Part shown: positions 35,876 through 46,100 of the stretch, piece after piece
How the letters are laid out: every line of letters starts with the position of its first letter
Numbering within the stretch: position 1 is the first letter of the stretch
Translations under genes and position numbers: made by a program
The notes under the pieces: model-generated
Told to the model about the DNA's origin: nothing
Databases searched by the model: none
The model's input: the letters and a program-made list of their open reading frames with translations, nothing else
DNA from: JASGKO01 sp049840595
Lineage (GTDB): Bacteria > Verrucomicrobiota > Verrucomicrobiia > Chthoniobacterales > Chthoniobacteraceae
Direction of reading: 5' to 3'
DNA length: 64,000 nucleotides
Assembly: GCA_049840595.1 (NCBI GenBank)
Contig: JASGKO010000008.1
Span: 186,001 to 250,000 of the forward strand

Positions 35876-36485
35876 CTACCGGATTGGCCATGCCGCCAGC
35901 GCCGCTTTGACAATCTCCAGCAGTTCCTGCTTTGTCGCGCCAGTGGCGGCTTGGATCGAGAGGCCGTAGTTCATGGTGGCGAGGTATTTGGCCAGCGCGC
36001 TGGGGCTGGCGGAGGAGGGGAGGTCTCCCTCGGCGATGGCATGCTCAAGGCGGGTGACGATCTTCTTTTCAATCTGGCCCCGCATGGCGGCGAGTTCCTG
36101 GTGCAGCGGATCGGAACAATCCCCGCAGCTCCAGCGCGCCGCGGACCGACAGGCAGCCGCCTGGGGTACTGGGATCGGTGAGCATTTCGACATTCAAAAA
36201 CAGAATCGTCTCGGCGACTTTGCGTGCGGTGGGCTGATCCAGAGCCTGTTGCAGGAACGAGGCCGGCCCTTTCCCGTAGTGCTCAAGTGCCAGACGGAAG
36301 AGCGATTCCTTGTTCCCAAAGGCGGCATAAAGGCTCGGGCGATTGATTCCCATCGCCTCGGTGAGATCGCTCAAAGAGGCCCCCACATACCCCTTGCTCC
36401 AAAAGACCCGCATTGCACGGTCGAGTGCCTGCTCGGGATCGAAGGCCCGGGGCCGTCCTTTGGCAGGGTGGGATTTGGTTTTCAT
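35876..36485 (-). pseudogene. TetR family regulator with one frameshift
   Basis: ATG 36485 starts MKTKSHPAKGRPRAFDPEQALDRAMRVFWSKGYVGASLSDLTEAMGINRPSLYAAFGNKESL, a typical TetR HTH with YAAFGNKE in place of YYHFKSKE. The frame breaks after GALELRG near 36121, at a four-G run (CCCC on the plus strand). The adjacent frame continues DCSDPLHQELAAMRGQIEKKIV to the stop at 35876. One extra G explains this. It is divergent from an SDR gene, its likely target. Confidence 0.78.
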
Positions 36486-36556
36486 ACTGATGAGTAAATA
36501 AATCACTTGACGGCGATTTGTCCACCATGTATTTCCATACCAACCGATACAAAATT
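36486..36556. promoter_or_regulatory. Divergent promoter region between tetR and SDR genes
   Basis: TTGACG (36507-36512), a 17-base spacer and TATTTC (36530-36535) form a plausible promoter for the SDR. On the minus strand TGGACA, 17 bases and TTATTT form one for tetR. They overlap, so a repressor bound here could block both. The AGTAAATAA element at about 36492-36500 recurs upstream of the second tetR at 37392-37400. Confidence 0.45.
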
Positions 36557-37315
36557 ATGAGCACATCCAATAAACTCAGCGGAAAAGTCGCCCTCGTCAC
36601 TGGAGCCTCCAAGGGCATCGGCGCTTCCATTGCCACCCATCTCGCTGCCGAAGGCGCCGCAGTGGTCGTCAACTATGCGTCCAGCAAAGCGGGCGCGGAG
36701 GCCGTGGTCGCCGAGATCACCGGCAAGGGGGGAAAAGCGATTGCCGTCCAAGGCGACGTTTCCAAGGCCGCCGATATCGAAAACCTGATTGCCGAGACCA
36801 AGCAGGCCTACGGTAAGCTCGATATCCTCGTGAACAACGCGGGTATTTACGACTTCGCTCCGCTGGAAGCGATCACCGAGGAGCATTTTCATAAACATTT
36901 CAACTTGAATGTCTTGGGTCTCTTGCTCACCACCCAAAAAGCGGTCGAGTTGTTCACCGCCGAGGGGGGCAGCATAATCAATATCAGCTCGGTGGTCAGC
37001 ACCTTCGCGCCTCCAGGATCGGCGGTTTATTCCGCGACCAAGGGAGCGGTGGATACCATCACCAAAGTGCTGGCCAAGGAACTGGGGCCGAAGAAGATCC
37101 GGGTCAACGCGATCAATCCCGGCATGGTGGAAACCGAAGGTGCGACCGCGGGCGGCTTCACCGAAGGGGAGTTCCGCAAGCAGATCGAGGCGCAATCCCC
37201 GTTGGGACGCATCGGCAAGCCGGCGGATATCGCCACCGCGGCCGTTTTCTTTGCCACCGAGGATTCCTCCTGGCTCACCGGCGAGACCTTGGTCGTCTCT
37301 GGCGGGCTCCGCTAA
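36557..37315 (+). CDS. Short-chain dehydrogenase/reductase (FabG-like)
   Basis: This 252-aa classical SDR has NAD(P) motif VTGASKGIGAS, LVNNAGIYDF, the catalytic Ser in NISSVVS, and the Tyr-x-x-x-Lys of VYSATKGAV. INPGMVETE and the C-terminal SSWLTGETLVVSGGL are typical of 3-oxoacyl-ACP reductase/glucose dehydrogenase-like SDRs. The ATG at 36557 is preferred over the upstream open frame. It diverges from a TetR regulator and is followed by a terminator, so it is a single-gene unit. The substrate is unknown. Confidence 0.88.
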   Translation: MSTSNKLSGKVALVTGASKGIGASIATHLAAEGAAVVVNYASSKAGAEAVVAEITGKGGKAIAVQGDVSKAADIENLIAETKQAYGKLDILVNNAGIYDFAPLEAITEEHFHKHFNLNVLGLLLTTQKAVELFTAEGGSIINISSVVSTFAPPGSAVYSATKGAVDTITKVLAKELGPKKIRVNAINPGMVETEGATAGGFTEGEFRKQIEAQSPLGRIGKPADIATAAVFFATEDSSWLTGETLVVSGGLR

Positions 37316-37337
37316 GTTGTTTGAATGGAAGGGGTTG

Positions 37338-37367
37338 GCCCCGGTTCATCGCCGGGGCTGATTTTTT
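37338..37367 (+). terminator. Rho-independent terminator after the SDR gene
   Basis: GCCCCGG (37338-37344), loop TTCATCG, CCGGGGC (37352-37358), then TGA and six T (37362-37367). Confidence 0.85.
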
Positions 37368-37387
37368 CCCTCAAGTTATAGTTGACC

Positions 37388-37398
37388 ATTTAGTAAAT
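37388..37398. promoter_or_regulatory. Palindromic operator candidate ATTTAGTAAAT
   Basis: A perfect 5-1-5 palindrome sits 18 bp before the second tetR start. TTGACC (37382-37387) overlaps its left edge. The position suits autorepression. Confidence 0.45.
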
Positions 37399-37415
37399 AA
37401 CGATACCTTGATTTC

Positions 37416-38038
37416 ATGCCACGAACAAGCACAGCCCAAGAGCGACTCACCGACGCTGCCCTGGAGATGATCTGGGAGAACAGCTACGGCGCGACGTCCG
37501 TGGACGCCATTTGCGAGAAAGCTAACGTGCGGAAGGGGAGTTTCTATTACTTCTTCAAGTCGAAGTCTGAACTCGCTGCCGCCGCTTTGAAGGCGGACTG
37601 GAATAAGAACCGCCCCAGTTTGGATGCAATCTTTTCCTCGGCCAATCCTCCGTTGGAACGCCTGCGCCAGTACTGCGATTTCGGTTACCAGAAACTTTCT
37701 GAAATTAAGAAAAAATGCGGGGAAGTTCTTGGTTGCCCATTGTTTACGCTCGGTAGCGAGGTGTGTACCAGGATACCGAGCTGCGCGATCAGATTCAGGA
37801 GATTCTGAACATGAAGCTCGCCTATCTGGAATCCACGGTTCGCGATGCCCATGCCGCGGGGTTGATCCACGCTCCTGATGCCAAAGTGAAGGCGGAGACT
37901 CTGTTTGCCTTCTTCCAGGGAGCGCTGACTCAGGCCCGTATTCAAAACAACGTTGAGATCCTGCGCCACAATTACGAAGCGGCTTTGGATATCCTCGGGG
38001 CAAGTCGTCCTGCTGGCGCGACCGCCACCGTTCCTTAA
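37416..38038 (+). pseudogene. TetR family regulator of the RND efflux operon, with one frameshift
   Basis: ATG 37416 starts MPRTSTAQERLTDAALEMIWENSYGATSVDAICEKANVRKGSFYYFFKSKSELAAAAL, a TetR_N HTH. The frame is lost at about 37765 in GAGGTGTGTACCAG. The adjacent frame continues YQDTELRDQIQEILNMKLAYLESTVRDA and TLFAFFQGALTQARIQNNVEIL, the TetR C-terminal core, to 38038. One missing base explains it. It lies directly upstream of a small gene and the RND pump and most likely represses them. Confidence 0.8.
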
Positions 38039-38045
38039 ATTTTTT

Positions 38046-38074
38046 TGTCAAATTGATAGATGACTAGTCAAATT
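38046..38074. promoter_or_regulatory. Operator candidate upstream of the RND operon
   Basis: TGACTAGTCA (38061-38070) is a perfect 10-bp palindrome. TGTCAAATTG and TAGTCAAATTA give direct GTCAAATT repeats 20 bp apart. It lies just before the small gene at 38078, as expected of a TetR binding site. Confidence 0.5.
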
Positions 38075-38077
38075 AAC

Positions 38078-38386
38078 ATGGAGCAAAATATGATGACCTC
38101 GTTCCCAATTACCGTCGGTGTTACGCAAGGCAGCCATGGGTTTTGCAGCCAGGTGGTCCTGGCAGTAGCCGAGTTGAAAGACCGGCTGCGCGAACGCTAT
38201 GAAGGCTGTTTTCCCGAAAATGCGCGGATGATTCATTCTGCCATCGATGCAGCGGTTTCGCTCGCCTGGGAAACCAGAGTGCCGCACCTCGTGCTGCCCG
38301 AACTGGTCGCGGAGAAAGTCCAGCGGCTGTTGAAGGTGCAGCCCGGCGTTTCAAGCGGCGTTCCCGCTTATGCCCACGCAGCCTGA
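38078..38386 (+). CDS. Small hypothetical protein of the efflux operon
   Basis: The 102-aa soluble protein starts at ATG 38078 (MEQNMMTSFPITVGV). It contains SQVVLAVAELKDRLRERYEGCFPENARMIHSAIDAA and SLAWETRVPHLVLPELVAEKV. There is no signal peptide or membrane helix and no family I can name. It sits between the tetR gene and the RND adaptor, 43 bp before the adaptor start, so it is probably co-transcribed. An alternative ATG lies six codons upstream. Confidence 0.55.
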   Translation: MEQNMMTSFPITVGVTQGSHGFCSQVVLAVAELKDRLRERYEGCFPENARMIHSAIDAAVSLAWETRVPHLVLPELVAEKVQRLLKVQPGVSSGVPAYAHAA

Positions 38387-38429
38387 ACCGGCTGTTTCAC
38401 CAATCTTAACCCCAAGCCTTTTTTGTTTT

Positions 38430-39614
38430 ATGCCTGCAAAGCATGATGTTCTGAATTTTACACCCGCGCTGGCCTTGGTTGCACTGGCGCTTGCGCTTAC
38501 CGGCTGCCACGAGCAATCCGCCACCCAGCAGATGCCACCGCCGGTGGTTACCGTTGCCCCAGTGACCCAACAGGAGGTGACCGAGTGGAATGAATTCACC
38601 GGTCATACCGATGCGGTGGAGTCCGTGGAAGTGCGTCCGCGCGTGTCCGGGCACATTGATCAGGTCTGCTTCCAGGCAGGCCAGCTGGTGAAGAAAGGCG
38701 ATGTCCTGTTCCAGATCGATCCGCGCTGGTACCAGGCGGAGTATGACCGGCATGCCGCCGAAGTGGAGCAGGCCAAAGTGCGTCTGGCCAATGCCGAGCG
38801 CGATGCTGGCCGTGCTGGCAAGCTGCTGAAGAACGATGCGATTTCCTCCGAGTCTGCCGATTCCACGGAATCGCAGTATCAGGAGGCGAAAGCCGCCCTC
38901 CAGGCCGCCCAGGCCGTTGCTGAATCCGCCAAGCTGGATCTCGATTACACCCAGGTGCGCTCGCCGATCAATGGCCGTGTCAGCCGTGCCCTGCTGACCA
39001 CCGGCAACTATGTGAGCGGCACCGCCGGGGCGGCCTCGTTGCTCACCAGCGTGGTGTCCGTGGACCCCGTCTATGTCTATGCGGATATGGATGAAAACGC
39101 CTACCTGCAGTTCAACAAGTTTACTTCAGCCAATGGCGGTATCGATTCCGGCAACCTGAAGGTACCGGTGGAGCTCGCGCTCGCCGATGAAGATGGCTTC
39201 CCGCATCGCGGTGTCGTCGAGTCCTTCGACAACCGGGTGGATGCCAATACTGGCACCATTCTCCTGCGTGCTGTTTTCTCGAATCCTGATGGCCGTCTCG
39301 TCCCGGGCATGTATGCCCGCATCCGCGTGCCTGCGAGCGATCGCCATCCGGCCGTCCTGGTGGATGAGACCGCGATCGGCACCGACCAAGCGCAGAAATA
39401 TGTGCTCGCCGTCGGCAAGGATAACAACGTGGAATACCGCAAAGTCCAGCTCGGGCCGGAAATCGACGGCAAGCGCATCGTCCGTTCAGGCCTGCAGCCT
39501 GGTGAGAAAATCATCGTGAATGGCATCCAGCGCGCCCGCCCGGGCCAGCCGGTGAACCCGCAGGAGGCAGTGGCCGATGTCAGCACCCCCAAGGATGCGA
39601 CGGCCAATCGCTAA
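38430..39614 (+). CDS. RND efflux periplasmic adaptor (membrane fusion protein), lipoprotein
   Basis: The 394-aa lipoprotein has lipobox ALTGC (Cys26). HlyD-type layout: barrel-sandwich half-motif VRPRVSGHIDQVCFQAGQLVKKGDVLFQIDP, an alpha-hairpin (residues about 105-165), the second lipoyl half VRSPINGRVSRALLTTGNYV, and a beta-barrel and membrane-proximal domain ending GLQPGEKIIVNGIQRARPGQPV. It joins the inner-membrane pump to an outer-membrane channel. The start is ATG 38430. The pump gene follows after 48 bp, and no outer-membrane factor is encoded here. Confidence 0.93.
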   Translation: MPAKHDVLNFTPALALVALALALTGCHEQSATQQMPPPVVTVAPVTQQEVTEWNEFTGHTDAVESVEVRPRVSGHIDQVCFQAGQLVKKGDVLFQIDPRWYQAEYDRHAAEVEQAKVRLANAERDAGRAGKLLKNDAISSESADSTESQYQEAKAALQAAQAVAESAKLDLDYTQVRSPINGRVSRALLTTGNYVSGTAGAASLLTSVVSVDPVYVYADMDENAYLQFNKFTSANGGIDSGNLKVPVELALADEDGFPHRGVVESFDNRVDANTGTILLRAVFSNPDGRLVPGMYARIRVPASDRHPAVLVDETAIGTDQAQKYVLAVGKDNNVEYRKVQLGPEIDGKRIVRSGLQPGEKIIVNGIQRARPGQPVNPQEAVADVSTPKDATANR

Positions 39615-39662
39615 TCGAAGCATTAACGGAAGTGTAACGCCCTTGAACAGGCGCCCAAGGTC

Positions 39663-42600
39663 ATGAATATCTCCTTCTTTTTCATCAAGCGACCGGTCTT
39701 TGCCGGCGTGCTTTCGATCATCATCTTCATCATCGGCCTGCTTGCGATGTGGAAGCTGCCGATCAGCGAATATCCCGAGGTGGTGCCGCCCACCGTGGTC
39801 GTGCAGGCCACCTATCCCGGCGCCAATCCAAAGACGATTTCCGAGACGGTCGCCGCTCCGCTGGAGCAGGCGATCAACGGCGTGGAGAATTCGCTCTACA
39901 TGTTCTCGCAGTCCACGTCGGACGGCGTGATGACCCTCACCGTCACCTTCAAGCTCGGCACCGATGTGGACAAGGCGCAGGTGCAGGTGCAAAACCGCGT
40001 CTCCCAGGCCGAGGCCAAGCTGCCCGAGGAAGTGCGTTCGCTTGGCGTCACCACGACCAAGCAGTCGCCGGATCTCACCATGGTGGTGCACCTCGTCTCG
40101 CCGACTGGTCGTTACGATGAAATCTACCTGCGCAACTACGCGACTCTGCAGGTGAAGGATGAACTCGCGCGCATTCCCGGCGCGGGTTCGGTCCAGCTTT
40201 TCGGCTCCGGCGATTACGCGATGCGCGTCTGGCTCGATCCGAACAAGGTGGCTGCGCGCGGTCTCACCGCCAGCGACGTGGTGGCCGCGATTCGCGAGCA
40301 AAACGTGCAGGTCGCCGCCGGCGGCCTCGGTCAGCAGCCGGTCGAGGGCAAGGTCGCGATGGAGATGCAGATCAACGCCAAGGGCCGTCTCATTGACGAA
40401 GCGGAGTTCGGCAACATCATCATCAAGACCGGTGCCGATGGTGAAAAGACCCGGCTCAAAGATGTCGCCCGCATCGAACTCGGTGCCGCCTCCTACGGCC
40501 TGCGCTCGTTGCTGAACAACCAGCCCGCCGTCGCGATCCCGATCTTCCAGCTTCCCGGCGCGAATGCGATCCAACTTTCCACCGATGTGCGCGCCAAGAT
40601 GGAGGAGCTAAAGAAGAAATTTCCCGATGGCATCGACTACTCCGTCGTCTATGATCCCACGATTTTCGTGCGCAATTCCATTGAGGCGGTCGTGCACACC
40701 CTCGTCGAGGCTCTTATTCTCGTGGTGATCGTGGTCATCCTCTTTTTGCAAACGTGGCGCGCCTCGATCATTCCGCTCGCCGCCGTCCCGGTCTCGCTGA
40801 TCGGCACCTTCGCTGTCATGCTCGGGCTCGGCTTCAGTATCAACGCGCTTTCCCTCTTCGGCCTCGTGCTTGCGATCGGCATCGTGGTGGACGACGCCAT
40901 CGTGGTCGTGGAAAACGTAGAGCGAAATATCGCCCTCGGGCGCACGCCCATCGAGGCCACACGGATTGCCATGAACGAGGTCACCGGCCCGATTGTCGCC
41001 ACCGCCCTCGTGCTCTGCGCGGTGTTCGTGCCGACTGCGTTCATCAGCGGCCTCACCGGTCAGTTCTACAAGCAGTTCGCCATCACCATCGCCATCTCGA
41101 CGGTCATCTCGGCCTTCAACTCGCTCACGCTTTCGCCCGCCCTCAGCGCCTTGCTCCTCAAGGACCACCATGCGCCGAAGGATTTCCTCTCGCGCGGCAT
41201 GGACGTTGCCTTTGGCTGGTTCTTCCGTCCGTTCAACCGCGTGTTTGCCTGGGCGGGGAACAAGTATTCCGGCGGCGTGGCCAGTGTCATCCGCAAGAGC
41301 ACGATCGCTTTTGTGCTTTATGTCGGGTTGGTCGCCTTGACCGGCTGGAGCTTCCAAAAAGTGCCGACCGGCTTTGTGCCGACGCAGGACAAGCAATATC
41401 TCGTCGCCTTCGCCCAGTTGCCCGATGGTGCCTCGCTCGACCGCACCGAGGCGGTGATTCGCAAGATGACCGATCTCGGCCTGAAAGTCCCGGGCGTGGA
41501 ATCCGCGGTGGCCTTCCCCGGCCTGAGTATCAGCGGCTTCAGTGTCGCGTCGAATTCCGGCATCGTCTTCTTCACCCTCAAGCCGTTTGAAGACCGCAAA
41601 GCGCCGTCCGAAGCCGGCCTCGCCATCGCCGGAGCCTTGAATCAGAAATTCGGCGTCATCCAGGAAGCCTTCGTCCTCACCGTCCCGCCGCCGCCCGTCC
41701 TCGGTCTCGGTACCATCGGCGGCTTCAAGCTCTACGTGGAAGACCGCGCCGATCTCGGCTACGACGCCCTCTATCAAAGCGTCCAGAACCTTACTGCGAA
41801 AGGAAACACCCCCGGCTCCGGCCTCGGCGGCATGTTCTCCATGTTCACCGTCAATGTCCCGCAGCTCGACGCCAACATCGACCGCGTAAAGGCCAAGATG
41901 CAGGGCGTGCCGTTGCAGAACCTTTTCGAGACAATGCAGATCTATCTCGGCTCACTTTACGTGAACGATTTCAACCGCTTCGGCCGCACCTTTGAAGTGA
42001 TCGCGCAGGCGGAATCGAAATACCGAGAAACGCCCGAGGACATTACCCACCTGAAAACGCGCAACGCCGCCGGGCAAATGGTGCCGCTCGGCGCACTGGT
42101 GAATATCAAGGAAACCCACGGCCCCGACCGCGCGATGCGCTACAACGGCTATCCCGCCGCCGAGATCAACGGTGGTCCTGCGCCCGGTTACAGCTCCGGC
42201 CAGGCCGAGGCGATCATGACCAAGCTCGCCCAGGAAAATCTGCCGCAGGGCATGGCCACCGAGTGGACCGAGCTTACCTATCAGCGCATCCTCGCCGGCG
42301 ATACCGCGATGTATGTCTATCCGCTCTGCATCCTGCTCGTCTTCCTCGTGCTCGCGGCGCTGTATGAGAGCTTCATCCTGCCGCTGGCGATCATTCTCAT
42401 CGTGCCGATGTGCCTGCTCTTCGCCATCGGCGGAGTCTGGCTGAGCGGGGGCGACAACAACATCTTCACCCAGATCGGCCTGATCGTGCTCGTCGGCCTC
42501 GCCTGCAAGAACGCGATTCTGATCGTGGAGTTTTCCAAGCACCTCTACGACGAGGGCATGCCGCCGGTGGAAGCCACCATCGAGGCCTGCCGCCTGCGTC

Positions 42601-42848
42601 TGCGGCCGATCTTGATGACCTCGATCGCCTTCATCGCCGGCGTCTTTCCGCTCGTGGTTTCCACCGGCGCCGGGGCCGAAATGCGTCGCGCTATGGGCAT
42701 CGCCGTCTTCTCCGGCATGATCGGTGTCACCCTTTTCGGCTTGTTCCTCACCCCCGTCTTCTTTGTCACCTTGATGAAGCTGGCCGGGAAGAAAAAATCC
42801 GCCCCCACCTCGGACGCCACACCCGCGCTACCCGCCGGGGCGCATTAA
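39663..42848 (+). CDS. RND efflux pump, HAE1/AcrB family
   Basis: This intact 1061-aa proton-driven exporter has twelve membrane helices in two halves. The N-terminus MNISFFFIKRPVFAGVLSIIIFIIGLLAM is typical. The proton-relay Asp410-Asp411 sits in GIVVDDAIVVVENVERN, and the second-half VLVGLACKNAILIVEFSK carries the matching Lys. The docking and porter domains have normal lengths. HAE1 pumps export drugs, dyes and other hydrophobic compounds through an adaptor and a TolC-like channel. With the TetR gene upstream, this forms a regulated resistance operon. A strong terminator follows. Confidence 0.96.
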   Translation: MNISFFFIKRPVFAGVLSIIIFIIGLLAMWKLPISEYPEVVPPTVVVQATYPGANPKTISETVAAPLEQAINGVENSLYMFSQSTSDGVMTLTVTFKLGTDVDKAQVQVQNRVSQAEAKLPEEVRSLGVTTTKQSPDLTMVVHLVSPTGRYDEIYLRNYATLQVKDELARIPGAGSVQLFGSGDYAMRVWLDPNKVAARGLTASDVVAAIREQNVQVAAGGLGQQPVEGKVAMEMQINAKGRLIDEAEFGNIIIKTGADGEKTRLKDVARIELGAASYGLRSLLNNQPAVAIPIFQLPGANAIQLSTDVRAKMEELKKKFPDGIDYSVVYDPTIFVRNSIEAVVHTLVEALILVVIVVILFLQTWRASIIPLAAVPVSLIGTFAVMLGLGFSINALSLFGLVLAIGIVVDDAIVVVENVERNIALGRTPIEATRIAMNEVTGPIVATALVLCAVFVPTAFISGLTGQFYKQFAITIAISTVISAFNSLTLSPALSALLLKDHHAPKDFLSRGMDVAFGWFFRPFNRVFAWAGNKYSGGVASVIRKSTIAFVLYVGLVALTGWSFQKVPTGFVPTQDKQYLVAFAQLPDGASLDRTEAVIRKMTDLGLKVPGVESAVAFPGLSISGFSVASNSGIVFFTLKPFEDRKAPSEAGLAIAGALNQKFGVIQEAFVLTVPPPPVLGLGTIGGFKLYVEDRADLGYDALYQSVQNLTAKGNTPGSGLGGMFSMFTVNVPQLDANIDRVKAKMQGVPLQNLFETMQIYLGSLYVNDFNRFGRTFEVIAQAESKYRETPEDITHLKTRNAAGQMVPLGALVNIKETHGPDRAMRYNGYPAAEINGGPAPGYSSGQAEAIMTKLAQENLPQGMATEWTELTYQRILAGDTAMYVYPLCILLVFLVLAALYESFILPLAIILIVPMCLLFAIGGVWLSGGDNNIFTQIGLIVLVGLACKNAILIVEFSKHLYDEGMPPVEATIEACRLRLRPILMTSIAFIAGVFPLVVSTGAGAEMRRAMGIAVFSGMIGVTLFGLFLTPVFFVTLMKLAGKKKSAPTSDATPALPAGAH

Positions 42849-42872
42849 TCCATTGGGTTAAAAAAGTTCAAG

Positions 42873-42911
42873 ATCGTGGGCATTTGCTTTCAAGTGCCCA
42901 CGATTTTTTTT
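42873..42911 (+). terminator. Strong intrinsic terminator of the RND operon
   Basis: ATCGTGGGCA (42873-42882) pairs perfectly with TGCCCACGAT (42895-42904), a 12-nt loop, followed by a run of eight T. Confidence 0.93.
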
Positions 42912-43102
42912 GCGCTGGCAGCGCGTGATTACTGCCCGCCACAGGCAAGCCGACGGTCAATAGTAAGCGCTGAGCCCCTAACCATCGATTCGTTCTCGAA
43001 GCGGATACAGGTCTTTAATTTTGAGCATCGACATTGTCTGGGATGAAAAGGGCAATGTCTTTGCATACTTGGATGTGGGTATGGTAAGACCAGACAATTC
43101 TT

Positions 43103-46100
43103 ATGAGTAGCCTGCCTGGTGGTCCCGCGGAAAAAGCGGGTGCGACTTACGAAGCATTGTGGGGTGTTCGAGCGATGCTGGAAGTACTGCATGGTAACGC
43201 TGGACAAATGCAAATTGAGCAACCGCGTGTCGATGGAGCAGAGTTTTGGATCGAACAAAAGGCGGAAAAGTGAACATATTGGCAGGTCAAACGTCAGCTT
43301 CTAAGTCAGAATTCGTGGTCATTGGGAGCGCTAAGTCGCGAGGGGGTGTTGACGGCTTTCCTTGAATATCTTCGAACCGGGTATTTTTGTGTCTTCGCTT
43401 CGATTACGGATGCACCGGGACTGCGGATACTCGCTGAACGTGCTCGTGATGCAGCGAACAGTGCAACTAATCATCAAGCTGGGTTTGAGGACTTCATGAC
43501 GAAGTTCCTCATCGAAAAGAAATGGCGGACAGAATTTGACGAACTACGTCGTGAGTGGAGCGGTGCCAGCGAAGCAGATGTCTTTAGCTGGCTAAGTAAA
43601 GTTGAGGTGCGCAGCGCTGATGATTACACATTGTCGCAAGATTTATGTCACAAGCTGGACACGCGCTACAGCGGATCCGGGATGACCACACTCGCCTGTC
43701 TGCGCACCTTCTATCAGGACAGCGTTCATCAGGTGCTCACCGCTGAGATAATTCACAAACACCTGCACGAATGCGGCATACGACCCCGGACATTTCCCTT
43801 TGAAGCTGCCGTTTTTAAAGCATTGAAAGCCGTAACCGACACCTATATTTCCGGTCAGCGGACGAAACTTATCCGGAAGCAGATGATTCAGCGTGTAGCT
43901 GCAGCAAAAGGAATTATCGCCAAAATATCGGAGGCGTCTTTTGGAAAAGAGATGGTCATTACGGGAGCAGCAGGCAGCGGAAAAAGCGGATGCACTTTGG
44001 ACCTTGTTGAAGGACTCAATCAGAAAGGTGTACCGGTGCTCGCCTTTCGCCTTGATCGCCTCGAACCAGTTCAAACCACAGCGGCACTTGGCAATGCCTT
44101 GGAGTTGCCGGAATCGCCTGCATTGGTTTTAGCGCGTGCCTTCCCCCACCAAAAAGTCGTTCTCGTTGTCGATCAACTTGACTTCGTTAGCACTACCTCC
44201 GGTCGCCATCCCGATTTTTTCGACACCGTCGCGGCTCTGATAGGCGAAGTGCGGGGTTTGCGTGGTGAAGCGGAGGTGCATCTCGTGTTGGTCTGCCGCC
44301 AATTCGATTTTGAACACGACGCTCGCTTGCGTGGATTGCTTGCAAAGGATGAATCACCGGTTGCCATCGGCGAACTTTCCGATGGAGAAGTGCGTGCCGT
44401 GCTAGTCGCAGAAGGTGGAGATGCGACACGCCTTACATCTCAACAATTGAAGCTGCTTCAACTTCCGCAAAACCTTGCGTTGTTCATTGATTCGAAAACT
44501 CGTGTGCAACGCACAGGTGAACTTCGTTTCGCAGAAAGAACTCTTTGACGCCTATTGGCACGCGAAAGCGAGCGGCCCTCACCGTTGCCTGGCCAGGAGA
44601 AGCCGAACAGTGGATGCCGATTATTGAGAAGTTGGTGCACGAGATGAATGAAGCGCAGGAAATCTCGGTGCCGAAAACAAGGCTAGATGCGTTCTCTCCG
44701 CACTTCCTTGATGTAATGGTTTCAGAAGGTGTTCTGACGTTCGACAAACGTCGCTACGGCTTCGGCCACGAGAGCTTTTTCGATTATTGCTTTGCTCGTA
44801 CTTTTGCAAATAAGCGCAAAGAGCTTTCCGATCTCCTTGAAGCGGATGAACAACATCTATTTCGTCGCGCGCAGATGCGCCAAGTGCTCGTCTATCTCCG
44901 TGATGATGATCGGCCTCGTTACCTACGGAATGTCGGCACACTGCTCACGAGTGGAAAGATTCGTGCGCACCTAAAGTTGCTGATCCTTGAACTGATTGCC
45001 GCATTTCCCGACTCCGGCGAAGACGAATGGGGAATTTTGCTGCAATTGATTGAATCTGAACTCGATCACTTGCGAAGGAACGAAACGAATCCCGTGAAAA
45101 TCGGCACGCAGGCGCTTGAGGTTTTTCGTGTTTCGCGTGACCTGTTTCAAATTGCGGATCGTCGAGGCGACATCAAGCGCTGGCTGCATTCTGGGGAACC
45201 GTGGCTGGAAAATATCATGGTTAGCTATTTGCGCTGGCAAACTGATCAACATGGCGACCGTGTCACGGAATTGATTGAACCATTTGTTGGACGTGGTGGT
45301 GAGTGGTCTGGCCGACTTCGTTTCATGATGGAAGTCCACGACCTTGGAAAGAGTCGCCGATATTTTGAGTTGTTTCTTCGATTGCTCGCCGATGGCACAC
45401 TTGACGATGCACGAGACCGTTTTGCCTCCAATGGCACGTTTTGGAGCATGCTCTACAGCCTGTCTGAAAGACAACCAGAGTGGTGTGCAGAGGTTGCAGC
45501 GTGCTGGCTGGATCGCCAAGTCATGAAAGCCTTGACTGTTCGTGAGACGGGGCAGCCTGCGAGAGTCGATATGCACGACGAGGCTGGTGTACATGATCTC
45601 TTTGAGAGTGCTCGCAAAGCGCCGCAAGCATTTCTGAGGCATGTTCTCCCCTCCATCATCCAAGCAGTGGAAGCCACGTTGGTATCTGATGAGAGGGAGT
45701 TGCCTCGCGACTCCCTCTGGTTCTGGCGCATCACCGGTGAATACATCTCACTTGATGCAGCCTACCTTGGTGCATGTGAAACGGCCTTCGAAGTTCTCGG
45801 ACAGCAAAATCCCGAGAGCCTGCGTCCTTTCCTCGAAATGCTTCGTGCCAGTCCAACGCATACCATAAACGGTCTCCTTTTGAATGCTTATGCTGCTGGA
45901 GGGGAATTGTTCGCCGAAGAAGCGATGAAGCTTTTTTGCACAGAACCTTTGCGCTTGAACTGCGGCTACAGTGACAGTTCACATTGGATCAGCCGATGCC
46001 TTATCGAAAAGTTATCACCGCATTGCTCAGCAGAGACGTTCGAGAGATTGGAGGCCACCCTTTCGAATTATATTACGGAATACGAAAGCAGTGTCGATGG

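Noticed and set aside
39486..41777. Long minus-strand ORFs opposite the RND adaptor and pump genes
   Set aside because: They mirror the conserved AcrB-like coding sequence and are His/Arg/Asp-rich shadows.
43271..43273. TGA in the STAND gene as a selenocysteine codon
   Set aside because: The position is a variable linker residue beside the nuclease motif, with no SECIS-like stem I can see. A nonsense change or base error is simpler.
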